DNA of 19,765 bases from an uncultured Collinsella sp. (GCA_959023295.1 CAUFBM010000027.1:1-19765); one strand, 5' to 3'; shown: positions 1 to 6,515, counted from the stretch's first letter. Program-made: numbers and translations. The notes: a model not told the origin generated them from the sequence alone.

Positions 1-101
1 CAGGCTGCTCAATTTCCGATGCTCTTTTTGCTCAAATCCTCTTGACGAAACACACGGCGTTCGGGAGGCGGACCGTGATGCGGCGGGTGGCTGATTGGTC
101 G

Positions 102-752
102 GGCGAAATGGCTGACATTTCGGCGAGCTGTTGGTCGGGCTGCATCCAGGCAGGCGGGGCGTAGGGCTGGGCGGCGGATGGCGCTTGGGTTGCGTTGAGT
201 TCATCTGGCGAAATGGCTGACATTTCTGATCTCCAATCATCACGGCCGGTACCGAGCTTCGCGAGCGTCCGTTCCCCCACGCGCGATCAGGCATTTTCAA
301 TGTCTGACAATGTCTGACAGCCCTGGCAGACATTTCGCGTGGGGTGAGCGAGCGAAGCGAAGCGATTTCAGGCCACTTGTGGCCCCAGCTGCGGTTTTGC
401 CGCAGGTTCAATGTCTGACATTCTTAATGTCTGACGTTGAACGAAACAGGCGTGCTAATTGGCCTTATGGGTAGTTTGGAGCACTTTTTTGGGGCGGTTC
501 GGGTGTTGCCGCAGCGGCATCCACAATTGGCAAGGCCATTTAGCACCTGCCGCCTGACCGCAGGGAAGGCGGCCGCGCTGCGGGGTGATCGGCTCCTGCT
601 CGGGGCGAATTCTGCTATCCCCTGGCATGTGATTGGGACGTTGGAGAATGTCTGACAGGTAGCCAATGGGTGCTTGGTCAATGTCCGCCAACTCCACAGC
701 TGGGGAACATAAATGTCTGCCAGGGCATAGGGATCTCGATGAATGTCCGACA
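102..752. repeat. Cluster of AATGTCTGACA-type repeats
   Basis: Copies of AATGTCTGACA or one- to two-base variants begin at 299, 309, 410, 426, 647, 680, 712 and 742. Inverted copies lie near 325-334. A 20-bp perfect direct repeat containing GGCTGACATTTC occurs at 102-121 and 207-226. The copy at 410-422 is a perfect palindrome, AATGTC-T-GACATT. The last four copies are 33, 32 and 30 bp apart, about three helical turns. Arrays of short repeats occur at the ends of IS21-family elements and at operator or partition sites. No transposase is seen, so the role is unknown. An 82-codon minus-strand ORF at 32-280 (GTG start) runs through the left copies and resembles nothing I recognise. Hairpins GGCCAC-TT-GTGGCC (372-385) and TGCGG-TTTTG-CCGCA (391-405) also lie here. 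Confidence 0.7.
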
Positions 753-1505
753 AAGAAACAGATGGGGAATAGGGCTAACGAGGGGTTGCGGGCAACGAGG
801 ATGGGTGCGTTTTGAGAGTGCATCTGGCAGAGGAATACGGCGATCTGCGATCCGCTTCAGATGGTGCTCTCCCCTATCCGGCGAGTGGCTTGGAAGTATG
901 AGGTTGGTTTCTGATGGGTGTGCAGCAAGTCGCGACAGCAAACTGTTTGTAAGGTCGAAAGGGTTTCAGCAATTGGATTTGGACGCTGATTTGATTACCG
1001 TTCTGGTTTGAAATCATTGTTTGTAGTTGCTCCGGCATTAACTTGAAAGGCTTGTAAAAAGGTTTCGCGCAACGAAAAATGACGGCGCGACCGCTACGTA
1101 TTTAGTGATTACCGGCAATCTGAAAGCAAGTTCTTTCAATTTAGAAACATGAACTGACTGCGAATTATTAGAGGACGAATAGGAGAAATTGAAAAGAAAT
1201 GGACTTCGCATACCGTTTGATACACGCACAAAAATAAAATCTAAGCGTGGTTTTAAAACTGAAAACGTTGTTCGAATTAAAGGAAATCAAAACCTGTTGA
1301 AGTTTTATTGCACGGCATTATGAGTTATTTGAGTCGGTTGGAAAGTTGATTTCGTCCGTTAATGACAAGAATAATAACGAATAGCAATACAGCGGAGTGC
1401 CATTCAATGCACTCCGCATGCTTTTCAATTAGCTTTCGGTTGGTGTCTGGATCATAACTTAGAACTAAAATCAGGACTGATTTATAAGAATCTCGGCTCG
1501 GGAAA
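753..1505. other. Gene-poor, AT-rich stretch inside the element
   Basis: I see no convincing gene here. From about 1010 the base composition turns AT-rich. The only ORF-like signal is a basic 44-codon plus-strand frame at 1189-1323 with a TTG start behind AGGAG. It could be a remnant but is too short to call. A short ATG frame at 1199 stops after 12 codons. The segment separates the repeat cluster from the broken Rep gene and probably records deletion or decay of the element. Confidence 0.5.
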
Positions 1506-1784
1506 TCAAATTGGTGTGTTCTTGACCCCGAGGTATTCAGTGATTCCCGTGCAAATGACCGATTTGTAGATGCACCTGTCTTTACTCAAACGGCAATCGA
1601 GTCTGTTGATCGGCATGTCGAACGCAAGGTCAAACCGTTTGAGCGTGACGTGCGACAGACACGGCGAGAGTTTTTTCAGCAGCCGCCAAAATCTCTTGTC
1701 GCCAGCGACCTTATTCGGGTCGAACTCGATGAAACCGCGGTTCATGCTCACCCTGCAACTCGGCTCCATGAAGCCGATGCCCAA
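1506..1784 (-). pseudogene. Remnant of a Rep_trans-type replication initiator
   Basis: About 90 codons match the core of Gram-positive rolling-circle or phage replication initiation proteins (Rep_trans, replication initiation factor family). Visible features are a GFIEFDPNKV segment, then KRFDLAFDMP, corresponding to the family's 'R-D-x-A-x-D' strand, and then GITEYLGVKN, corresponding to the 'T-x-YLG-R-N' motif. Intact members are usually 250-400 residues. Here the N-terminal part is absent, the frame closes at a TGA immediately after the YLG motif, and no start codon with an SD is present; the frame only opens at a TTG inside a hairpin. I infer an inactivated gene that once supported replication of the element. 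The family call rests on motif recognition and a profile search could test it. Confidence 0.6.
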
Positions 1785-1830
1785 ACAGAAAAAGGGAGCC
1801 TTGATCGGCTCCCTTTTTCTGTTTGGGCAT
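1777..1830. terminator. Perfect 24-bp inverted repeat, likely bidirectional terminator
   Basis: Arms 1777-1800 and 1807-1830 are perfectly complementary over 24 bp around a TTGATC loop. The core is GGGAGCC/GGCTCCC flanked by A5 and T5 runs, so it can terminate in both directions. It starts two bases after the stop codon of the acidic-protein gene and abuts the Rep remnant. Confidence 0.8.
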
Positions 1831-1832
1831 GA

Positions 1833-2351
1833 CTAGAAGAACACCCCGGTTGGGTTATCCATCATTTCGTACCATTCGTCGCTGGGTTCAATCGAATCAT
1901 CGCTTAGATCTGCCAGCGCTTCATAGTATTCATCGCTGTGCTCGACCCAGTCATCTGGGGGCGCAGCCCGACGGTCGCGCTCCTCGCAGTCGATCCAAAT
2001 GTGCGGCTCGTCTTTCCAATCCTGCTTGAACCGCAGTATCGTTTCGAACATCACAGCATCGCCGCGCTCGTAGAACGCCGCGACCACCTCACTACCGCGG
2101 CGAACCATGTATGGCCAATCCTCCGGAATCTTCGCCGTCGGGTTCTTGATAAATTCCTTACGGTTGAACCAACTTCCAGCCCATGAATCTTTATTCCATG
2201 CAATTCTTTGGAACTCAAAGGCATCATCGCTTTCGGCGAACGCAGCAAGGAATTTATCAACCCTGCGATAATCCAAACCCACCCGGCTTTGGTCTGAGTC
2301 AGCCGTACAAATCAAGAACGGAATCTCGATTGGCGTGTCCTCGTATGCCAT
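1833..2351 (-). CDS. Very acidic orphan protein (172 aa)
   Basis: The start ATG at 2351 is preceded by AAAGGAGACAAAG, an excellent SD, so the longer upstream frame is rejected. The product has about 40 Asp/Glu against 19 Lys/Arg, a net charge near -21, with acids and aromatics concentrated in the last 60 residues (PPDDWVEHSDEYYEAL and following). It ends in two Phe. There is no signal peptide or membrane segment. I do not recognise the family. Strong acidity and compact size recall DNA-mimic anti-restriction proteins and SSB-like acidic tails, but no motif supports either. It is the penultimate gene of the minus-strand operon before the Rep remnant. It lies between two stem-loops with the same GGGAGCC/GGCTCC core, which may make it an independently controlled cargo gene. 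Confidence 0.8.
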   Translation of the reverse strand: MAYEDTPIEIPFLICTADSDQSRVGLDYRRVDKFLAAFAESDDAFEFQRIAWNKDSWAGSWFNRKEFIKNPTAKIPEDWPYMVRRGSEVVAAFYERGDAVMFETILRFKQDWKDEPHIWIDCEERDRRAAPPDDWVEHSDEYYEALADLSDDSIEPSDEWYEMMDNPTGVFF

Positions 2352-2372
2352 CTTTGTCTCCTTTGCTTTCAT

Positions 2373-2397
2373 GGAGCCTAGTCTGGCTCCCTTTTTT
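2373..2397 (+). terminator. Stem-loop GGAGCC-TAGTCT-GGCTCC followed by T6
   Basis: The six-bp stem at 2373-2378/2385-2390 is followed by CTTTTTT on the plus strand, so it reads as a rho-independent terminator for plus-strand transcription. On the minus strand it lies just upstream of the SD of the acidic-protein gene. The core sequence matches the hairpin at 1777-1830. Confidence 0.5.
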
Positions 2398-2421
2398 GTT
2401 TCCGTTTGTGGGAAGTGCGCC

Positions 2422-2637
2422 CTACCAGCTCTTTCCCTGATTTCGCCTCGGCGCGTCACGGGCGTGATCTTCGTTCCACGCCGCCACCACTTCTTGGGCG
2501 TCGGCAATCATGTCGTCCAACCCTTCCTCAACGTCCTGCGACTTCCTGGGGTGCGTCAGCGCCCAGATTCGATCCTCAAGCTGCGCGATTCGCTCATGGA
2601 AAGCGGCCGCAGGTTCATGGTTTCCTCGTGGGCGCAC
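2422..2637 (-). CDS. Small helical hypothetical protein (about 71 aa)
   Basis: The frame has an amphipathic, charged composition (for example HERIAQLEDRIWALTH and LDDMIADAQEVVAAWNEDH) typical of a short coiled-coil or helical protein, which argues that it is coding. The start is unclear. The GTG at 2637 has no SD, whereas an internal ATG in the LDDMIAD segment is preceded by GAGGAAGGG, which would leave only about 29 residues. The position between the DnaB-like ATPase and the acidic protein, on the same strand, suggests it belongs to the same operon. I do not recognise the family and cannot assign a function. Confidence 0.5.
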   Translation of the reverse strand: MRPRGNHEPAAAFHERIAQLEDRIWALTHPRKSQDVEEGLDDMIADAQEVVAAWNEDHARDAPRRNQGKSW

Positions 2638-2642
2638 AACGA

Positions 2643-2762
2643 CTACCGAAGCACAGGCTCATCGACTCGCTTTGGTCGGATTCCCACGTCTCCCACGCCG
2701 ACCATGCCTATATCGTCAACGGAAAGCACACTTCCGTGGTAGAGGTGCTGTTGACGAGCCAT
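2643..2762 (-). CDS. Possible 39-aa small protein
   Basis: An ATG-initiated frame encodes a 39-residue peptide beginning MARQQHLYHG, in the gap between the DnaB-like ATPase and the 71-aa ORF. No good SD precedes it and no family is recognised. It is listed because it would otherwise leave an unexplained gap inside a compact operon. It could equally be non-coding. Confidence 0.2.
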   Translation of the reverse strand: MARQQHLYHGSVLSVDDIGMVGVGDVGIRPKRVDEPVLR

Positions 2763-2793
2763 GAGCCACAATGACGGGGCCCGAGCACCATAA

Positions 2794-3660
2794 TTAGGCG
2801 ATCTCGGTGAACGTCGCGGCGGGGGCATCGAACTCGAACTCTACGACACCGCATGAGCCGTAGCGATTTTTCGTGACCGAAGCAATTACAGGCCGTTTTT
2901 TGAGCAACATGTTGGCGTTACGCTCTTCGGGCCTGTCGCCCTTGATCGAGAGCGACATGACGATGTCGGCCGAATACTCAAACATGTTGCAGCCCCCTAT
3001 GGCCTGAAGCCCGGTGGTCTGTTTGTCATAGTTCGTTCGATTAATCGACGATATTGCAAACAGTGGGCAATGTACCTCATCCACAATGCGGCGTAGTTCC
3101 GATGCAACGAGCTTGAGACCGACACGCTCGTCGGCAATGCGCAGCTCCTGGGGCAGAGAGACGATTTGCGCGTAATCGACGATAACCAGTGGCGGCTCGC
3201 CATATCTATCGGCAACCTCCTCGATTGCCTTCCGCATTCCCGCATTTTTGATTTCACCGGAGATAATGAACATGCGCTCGGCAATACTGCGCGCATAGAT
3301 ATCGACCGACCTGTCAAATTGCTCACGTTTTCCCACGGACATATCGCCACTGTACATGTCCTCATACGTAAGCCCACCGTCGGTAATACGGGTCAGACTC
3401 TTCGCGAGCATGCTCGCGCGGGTGAGCTCGCCCTCGAATATTACAACCGGATGGCCTGCAATCGCCCAGCAATCCCCAACTTGATGCATAAAGGTAGTCT
3501 TGCCAGTGCCAGGGCCACCCGGCACGATGCACAGATATTGGCGCACGCCGCCGAGAAGAGCATCGAGCACACGGTGCTCAATATGGCCAAGCGGCTTATT
3601 GTTAAGAATGTCAAGCGTGGTCTTATCCAGGCCATCGCTCATCGGTTTTACAGACGACAC
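2794..3660 (-). CDS. DnaB-type RecA-fold ATPase/helicase domain protein
   Basis: The 288-residue product matches the C-terminal ATPase half of DnaB replicative helicases. Walker A is GGPGTGKTT (residues 48-56), Walker B is LVIVDYAQ (158-165), there is a DnaB-like SSINRTNYDK segment (204-213), and the C-terminal KNRYGSCG motif (264-271) corresponds to DnaB 'KNRxGxxG'. The DnaB N-terminal domain is missing, so it is a short ring-ATPase form seen on mobile elements. I infer a role in replicating or mobilising the element. The GTG start at 3660 is supported by GGAGGTGA nine bases upstream. The start overlaps the upstream HTH gene by 13 nt, which implies translational coupling. Confidence 0.85.
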   Translation of the reverse strand: MSSVKPMSDGLDKTTLDILNNKPLGHIEHRVLDALLGGVRQYLCIVPGGPGTGKTTFMHQVGDCWAIAGHPVVIFEGELTRASMLAKSLTRITDGGLTYEDMYSGDMSVGKREQFDRSVDIYARSIAERMFIISGEIKNAGMRKAIEEVADRYGEPPLVIVDYAQIVSLPQELRIADERVGLKLVASELRRIVDEVHCPLFAISSINRTNYDKQTTGLQAIGGCNMFEYSADIVMSLSIKGDRPEERNANMLLKKRPVIASVTKNRYGSCGVVEFEFDAPAATFTEIA

Positions 3661-3902
3661 GGCCTGCTCACCTCCAGTTCACGGAGATAGGCAAACAGGC
3701 TCGATTCGAGAATAAAAACGCGGCGATGCAACGCAATCGCGTGCCCGCTCTCCTTCATGAGCTTCGATGCAGTGACCGGACTGAGTCCGGTCATTTTGCT
3801 CACGTCGGAAATACCGAGAAGGCGTTCGCGCCCCAAGTCGGGGCGAAAAGAAACCGCAGATGATGCCTGTACAGCAACGTACGGTTGGGGTTCTCCAATC
3901 AT
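3648..3902 (-). CDS. Excisionase-like / MerR-type HTH DNA-binding protein
   Basis: The 84-residue protein has a helix-turn-helix segment, LLGISDVSKMTGLSPVTASKLMKE (about residues 28-51), followed by a wing-like HRRVFILESSLFAYLREL. This order fits excisionase (Xis) and HTH_17 proteins. The start at 3902 is preceded by AAAGGA. It is the first gene of the minus-strand operon and faces the divergent gene at 4163. It may be the recombination directionality factor for the integrase or a regulator of the replication genes; the sequence alone does not decide. A 21-nt perfect palindrome (3773-3793) lies inside the codons for the turn of the HTH. Confidence 0.7.
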   Translation of the reverse strand: MIGEPQPYVAVQASSAVSFRPDLGRERLLGISDVSKMTGLSPVTASKLMKESGHAIALHRRVFILESSLFAYLRELEVSRPCRL

Positions 3903-4011
3903 GGTAGAATCCTTTCGGGCTTGCTCGCCCCTCCCCCTTCGTCGCCAAACTTAGTTAGGGAAGGGCGGGCGGCTTTTCAATCAACGACCGAGAATTAAAT
4001 AACTCCTTTCA

Positions 4012-4047
4012 GACCAGCTGGTCAGGCTATTACCTAATGCCATTATA
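4012..4047 (-). promoter_or_regulatory. Likely promoter and operator of the HTH-ATPase operon
   Basis: On the minus strand a perfect TATAAT (plus coordinates 4042-4047) precedes the operon. No good -35 box is 17 bp upstream, so activation may be needed. Just downstream of the expected start lies a 12-bp perfect palindrome, GACCAGCTGGTC (4012-4023), well placed as a repressor site. Confidence 0.45.
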
Positions 4048-4070
4048 CTATTTCGCACGGTGATTCGGGA

Positions 4071-4127
4071 TTTTAATCTAATTTCTTTTCTAATTCATTT
4101 TCTAACGTCATAGATTTTTACGTCTAA
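4071..4127 (+). repeat. TCTAA repeats with 12-bp period in the divergent intergenic region
   Basis: The pentamer TCTAA occurs at 4077, 4089, 4101 and 4123. The first three are exactly 12 bp apart and share longer context (TTTTAATCTAA, TTCTTTTCTAA, TCATTTTCTAA). They precede the gene at 4163. A weak plus-strand -10 (TACAAT, 4134-4139) follows. Two TCTAA copies also occur upstream of the integrase (6353 and 6359). They may be binding sites for a regulator, Xis or integrase arms. Confidence 0.4.
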
Positions 4128-4162
4128 CTGAATTACAATCTTATATGGAGATTGGAGTTATC

Positions 4163-4927
4163 ATGGGCCGTTTACCATTATCCGGAAGCAAGATGAAAAA
4201 AATAAAGTACGGAACAACTGTTCTGGAAACCACACCCAAGAAAATCGACGAGCTGCGCCGTAAAAACCCTGAATCGATCAGGAGCACCGGCGAGGCGATC
4301 GACTATCTGTGCAATTTGCTTACAGGGCTTACGCCCCGATTTGCAAAAGTCCTGGAAGACACTTGTGCCAAGGAGATCCAACTCATCACTAACGAGATGA
4401 GAGCCCTTCCCATCGACGGGACAGAAGAGCTGACGTTTAGCACTAAAGAGTTGGAACGTGAACAGTTCCAGCGCCTCTACGACCATCTATCCCTCTACTA
4501 TAAAGAGGCAGAAGAGCCCCAGGGCATGAAGCGTGTCAATCTTTTGGGCGGTGATTACGCGGTCTTTCCCTCCTCATGGACGCTTCTGGAGCCGGAAGAT
4601 TGCGCAGAATCGTGCAGCCAGGTCGGAATTATCGAAATTCGCGGCGGAGCAAAGTACGACGCTCCCCATTTTGTCTTCTTCCACAATGGCGACTTTAGCC
4701 CAAAGGATAAATTGCAACGCGCAACCAAACTCTGGCCCCGCATGGCCGATGTGATCCGCGACGAGGTCAAACTGGTCACAGATGACGAGGGGCATTACCT
4801 AAATAAGGACGAGCACCTTGCTGCTCCCATCATCTGCTATTTCAATCTTCTAGATGCCAGCTACTATCAGTCAATGGAGCTGGAGCCGCCATACGGCGCG
4901 ATGATCTGCCGAAACAATGCCGCTTAG
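4163..4927 (+). CDS. Orphan protein with possible ribbon-helix-helix N-terminus
   Basis: The ATG at 4163 is chosen over 4145 because GGAG lies six bases upstream of it. The product is 254 residues. Residues about 17-55 (GTTVLETTPKKIDELRRK, then TGEAIDYLCNLL) have the strand-helix-helix pattern of RHH DNA-binding domains. The remainder is a roughly 190-residue soluble domain of unknown type, with no catalytic motif that I recognise. It is the only plus-strand gene of the element in this window. It is transcribed divergently from the Xis-like operon and convergently towards the integrase. Its position and RHH-like start suggest a regulator of the element, but a defence or cargo function is also possible. 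Confidence 0.75.
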   Translation: MGRLPLSGSKMKKIKYGTTVLETTPKKIDELRRKNPESIRSTGEAIDYLCNLLTGLTPRFAKVLEDTCAKEIQLITNEMRALPIDGTEELTFSTKELEREQFQRLYDHLSLYYKEAEEPQGMKRVNLLGGDYAVFPSSWTLLEPEDCAESCSQVGIIEIRGGAKYDAPHFVFFHNGDFSPKDKLQRATKLWPRMADVIRDEVKLVTDDEGHYLNKDEHLAAPIICYFNLLDASYYQSMELEPPYGAMICRNNAA

Positions 4928-4958
4928 AAAAAGAGGCCCGATGGGGCCTCTTTTTCTA
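4925..4958. terminator. Shared bidirectional terminator containing both stop codons
   Basis: Arms 4925-4939 and 4944-4958 are perfectly complementary over 15 bp around a GATG loop. The GAGGCCC/GGGCCTC core is flanked by A5 and T5. The TAG of the upstream plus-strand gene (4925-4927) and the TAG of the minus-strand integrase (4956-4958) are the outermost three bases of each arm, so one hairpin ends both convergent genes. Confidence 0.9.
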
Positions 4959-6236
4959 ACCTTTCAGCAGATTGTCCAACGCAGACGCAGCCTTCTGGTC
5001 ATTGGCCTCGATAAAGTGGCTATAGATGGACAGCGTCGTCGATGGGCTGGCGTGGCCCAGACGCGCTTGGATCGTCTTGATATCCGTATTGGCCCCAACG
5101 AGCAGGGTCGCCTGCGTATGCCTCAGTTCATGAGGCTTCAGCCCGCTGTAGCCCGTATAGCGCGTGCGAGCGGCGCCGTCGCTGCCAACGACCTCCCTGC
5201 TCTCTTTAAAAGAACCGAAGCCGTTTTTCACTGCAAACAGCCTAAACGCCCTCGAATAGTTATGTCCGTCCATCCGGGTCACAAAGGCCCGTTTGCCGCC
5301 GGGGACATCGGCAATCCCAATGGAATGGACAATCGGCGTTTCTCCGGTCTGCCCCACTGCAAATGAATCGAACTCACTCCGCTGAATGGCTTTCCATCTG
5401 TCCAAATAGTCGGCAATCTCATCTCCCACCGAAATCTTGCGCCTACTCATCTTTGATTTAGGCGGCCTCAGCGTCCTATCGTTCGTATATTGCTTCACTA
5501 TCCTTAAGGTCTTGGCATCGGGGTCATAATCCTCCCACGAGAGGCCCAGGGCCTCCCCTTTCCTCAAACCGCATAGAAGCAGAAGCATTGTGCACGTGAT
5601 GAAGGAAGATGGCTTCTCTTCCAAAAGGACCGTAAGCAGCCTTGCCGCCTCCTCGGCACTCAGCGCCTTACGAGCCTCGACATTCTGCTTGGGCAGCTTC
5701 ACTGCCCTGCACGGGTTCTTTCCCACAAGGTCGTTATCGACGGCGTCCTCCATAATCTGTTTAAGCTTGATGTGGATGCGGCGAATTTCACTCTCGCTGA
5801 ACCGCCCGTCTTTTCTAGCCTTGGCATACACGGCACGAATGTCATCCGATTTAAGCCGATCGAAATTGGGATTGCCGAACAGCTCGCGTATATGGCGGAT
5901 ATCCAATCCTTCACGTTCATAGGCAAGAGGCGACCCCATAGTCGACTCCCTATTTGCATGAAACCTGTCTGCATAATCCGATAAACCCAGAACGTCATTC
6001 TCCCGGCTGGAAGCGCCCTCAAGCTCAGCCCTATAGGCCTCTAGCGCCTTGGCAACCTCACTCGGCCAATTTTTCGGGTTCTTGCTCCTGCAATGGACTC
6101 TACGCGATGGGCTGCGACGGTACCGGCCCGTATCAGGGTCCTTTCCCAGAGAAAAGTAGATTCGATAGACCCCCTTGGCCTTATCGATGCACTCCGAAGT
6201 TCCGCGTGCGGTCTTTTTTATCGATCCCTGAATCAT
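4956..6236 (-). CDS. int: Tyrosine recombinase / phage-type integrase
   Basis: The C-terminal catalytic domain is complete. Numbered from the longest frame (TTG at 6272, 438 aa), it shows R237 (CGLRKGEALGLSWED), a lysine near 273, H381 and R384 (HELRHT), H407 (LGHAS) and the nucleophile Y417 (SIYSHF). The N-terminal part carries an arm-binding-like segment and a SAM-like core-binding domain. The start is uncertain: TTG 6272, ATG 6257 and ATG 6236 all lack a well-spaced SD, and I prefer 6236 because integrases of this type often begin near a 'GSIKK' segment. The enzyme would catalyse integration at, and with Xis excision from, tRNA-Thr. It sits about 220 bp from the att junction. A 25-bp inverted repeat overlaps the alternative starts and may control translation. 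Confidence 0.92.
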   Translation of the reverse strand: MIQGSIKKTARGTSECIDKAKGVYRIYFSLGKDPDTGRYRRSPSRRVHCRSKNPKNWPSEVAKALEAYRAELEGASSRENDVLGLSDYADRFHANRESTMGSPLAYEREGLDIRHIRELFGNPNFDRLKSDDIRAVYAKARKDGRFSESEIRRIHIKLKQIMEDAVDNDLVGKNPCRAVKLPKQNVEARKALSAEEAARLLTVLLEEKPSSFITCTMLLLLCGLRKGEALGLSWEDYDPDAKTLRIVKQYTNDRTLRPPKSKMSRRKISVGDEIADYLDRWKAIQRSEFDSFAVGQTGETPIVHSIGIADVPGGKRAFVTRMDGHNYSRAFRLFAVKNGFGSFKESREVVGSDGAARTRYTGYSGLKPHELRHTQATLLVGANTDIKTIQARLGHASPSTTLSIYSHFIEANDQKAASALDNLLKG

Positions 6237-6250
6237 ATCCCTCACTAGGT

Positions 6251-6307
6251 TTTCCATTAGGCTTGATGGCAAAGCTTTAAAGGCTTTGCCATCAAGCCTA
6301 ATGGAAA
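6251..6307. repeat. Perfect 25-bp inverted repeat at the integrase start
   Basis: Arms 6251-6275 and 6283-6307 are perfectly complementary (TTTCCATTAGGCTTGATGGC... against its complement) around a 7-nt spacer. The repeat covers the ATG 6257 and TTG 6272 candidate starts of int. It lacks a T-tract, so it is not an obvious terminator. It could be a recombination-associated site, an operator or an RNA hairpin hiding the int start. Confidence 0.8.
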
Positions 6308-6308
6308 G

Positions 6309-6342
6309 ATTTCACACTTTCAAGCATCGATAAGTGTGAAAT
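6309..6342. repeat. Second inverted repeat upstream of int (11-bp arms)
   Basis: ATTTCACACTT (6309-6319) and AAGTGTGAAAT (6332-6342) are perfect inverted arms with a 12-bp spacer, centred upstream of the integrase. The geometry fits a dimeric repressor operator or an integrase arm site. Downstream, 6343-6459 is AT-rich with no gene, though it probably holds the int promoter. Confidence 0.55.
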
Positions 6343-6459
6343 TGGTGGGAAATCTAATTCTAATAGCTAGCTCGATATTTGCTATATACATATATTTACG
6401 TGCAGTTATTTAAAATTCAGTGAAATTCGCACTATCTGGGTAAAGGTTCAATTCACGTA

Positions 6460-6504
6460 CTCGTAAAGCGGGGGTCACCGGTTCGAGCCCGGTCGCTGGC
6501 TCCA
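6460..6504 (+). other. att junction: 3' fragment of tRNA-Thr(CGT)
   Basis: From 6460 the sequence reads as a tRNA 3' half. The anticodon loop is CTCGTAA with anticodon CGT at 6462-6464. The 3' anticodon stem is AGCGG (6467-6471) and the variable loop follows. The T arm is ACCGG-TTCGAGC-CCGGT (6477-6493), then CGCTGGC, T and CCA (6502-6504). Upstream of 6460 neither the 5' anticodon stem (CCGCT) nor a GCCAGCG acceptor strand occurs, so the gene is not intact. This is the expected duplicated core left at one end when a tyrosine integrase recombines in an anticodon loop. An intact tRNA-Thr should lie at the element's left end, outside this window. Confidence 0.85.
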
Positions 6505-6515
6505 TTGCACAAGAT

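Larger units (their letters stand above)
1..6460. mobile_element. Right portion of an integrative element inserted in tRNA-Thr
   Basis: The segment ends at a displaced 3' fragment of a tRNA-Thr gene and carries a tyrosine integrase next to that junction. It also holds an excisionase-like HTH protein, a DnaB-type ATPase, a Rep-protein remnant and orphan genes. Beyond 6504 the genes become ordinary chromosomal metabolism. Tyrosine integrases commonly target tRNA 3' halves, so an element is the natural reading. No conjugation, capsid or relaxase gene is visible here, so it may be an ICE, an IME, a decayed prophage or an integrated plasmid. The left junction is outside the window, so the start given is only the window edge. 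Confidence 0.8.

Noticed and set aside
102..752. Possible CRISPR array
   Set aside because: The repeats are only about 11 bp, vary in sequence and orientation, are irregularly spaced on the left side, and no cas gene is present.
437..1011. Several overlapping 60-120 codon frames on both strands in the repeat region
   Set aside because: They overlap one another, cross the repeats, lack good ribosome binding sites and resemble no family.
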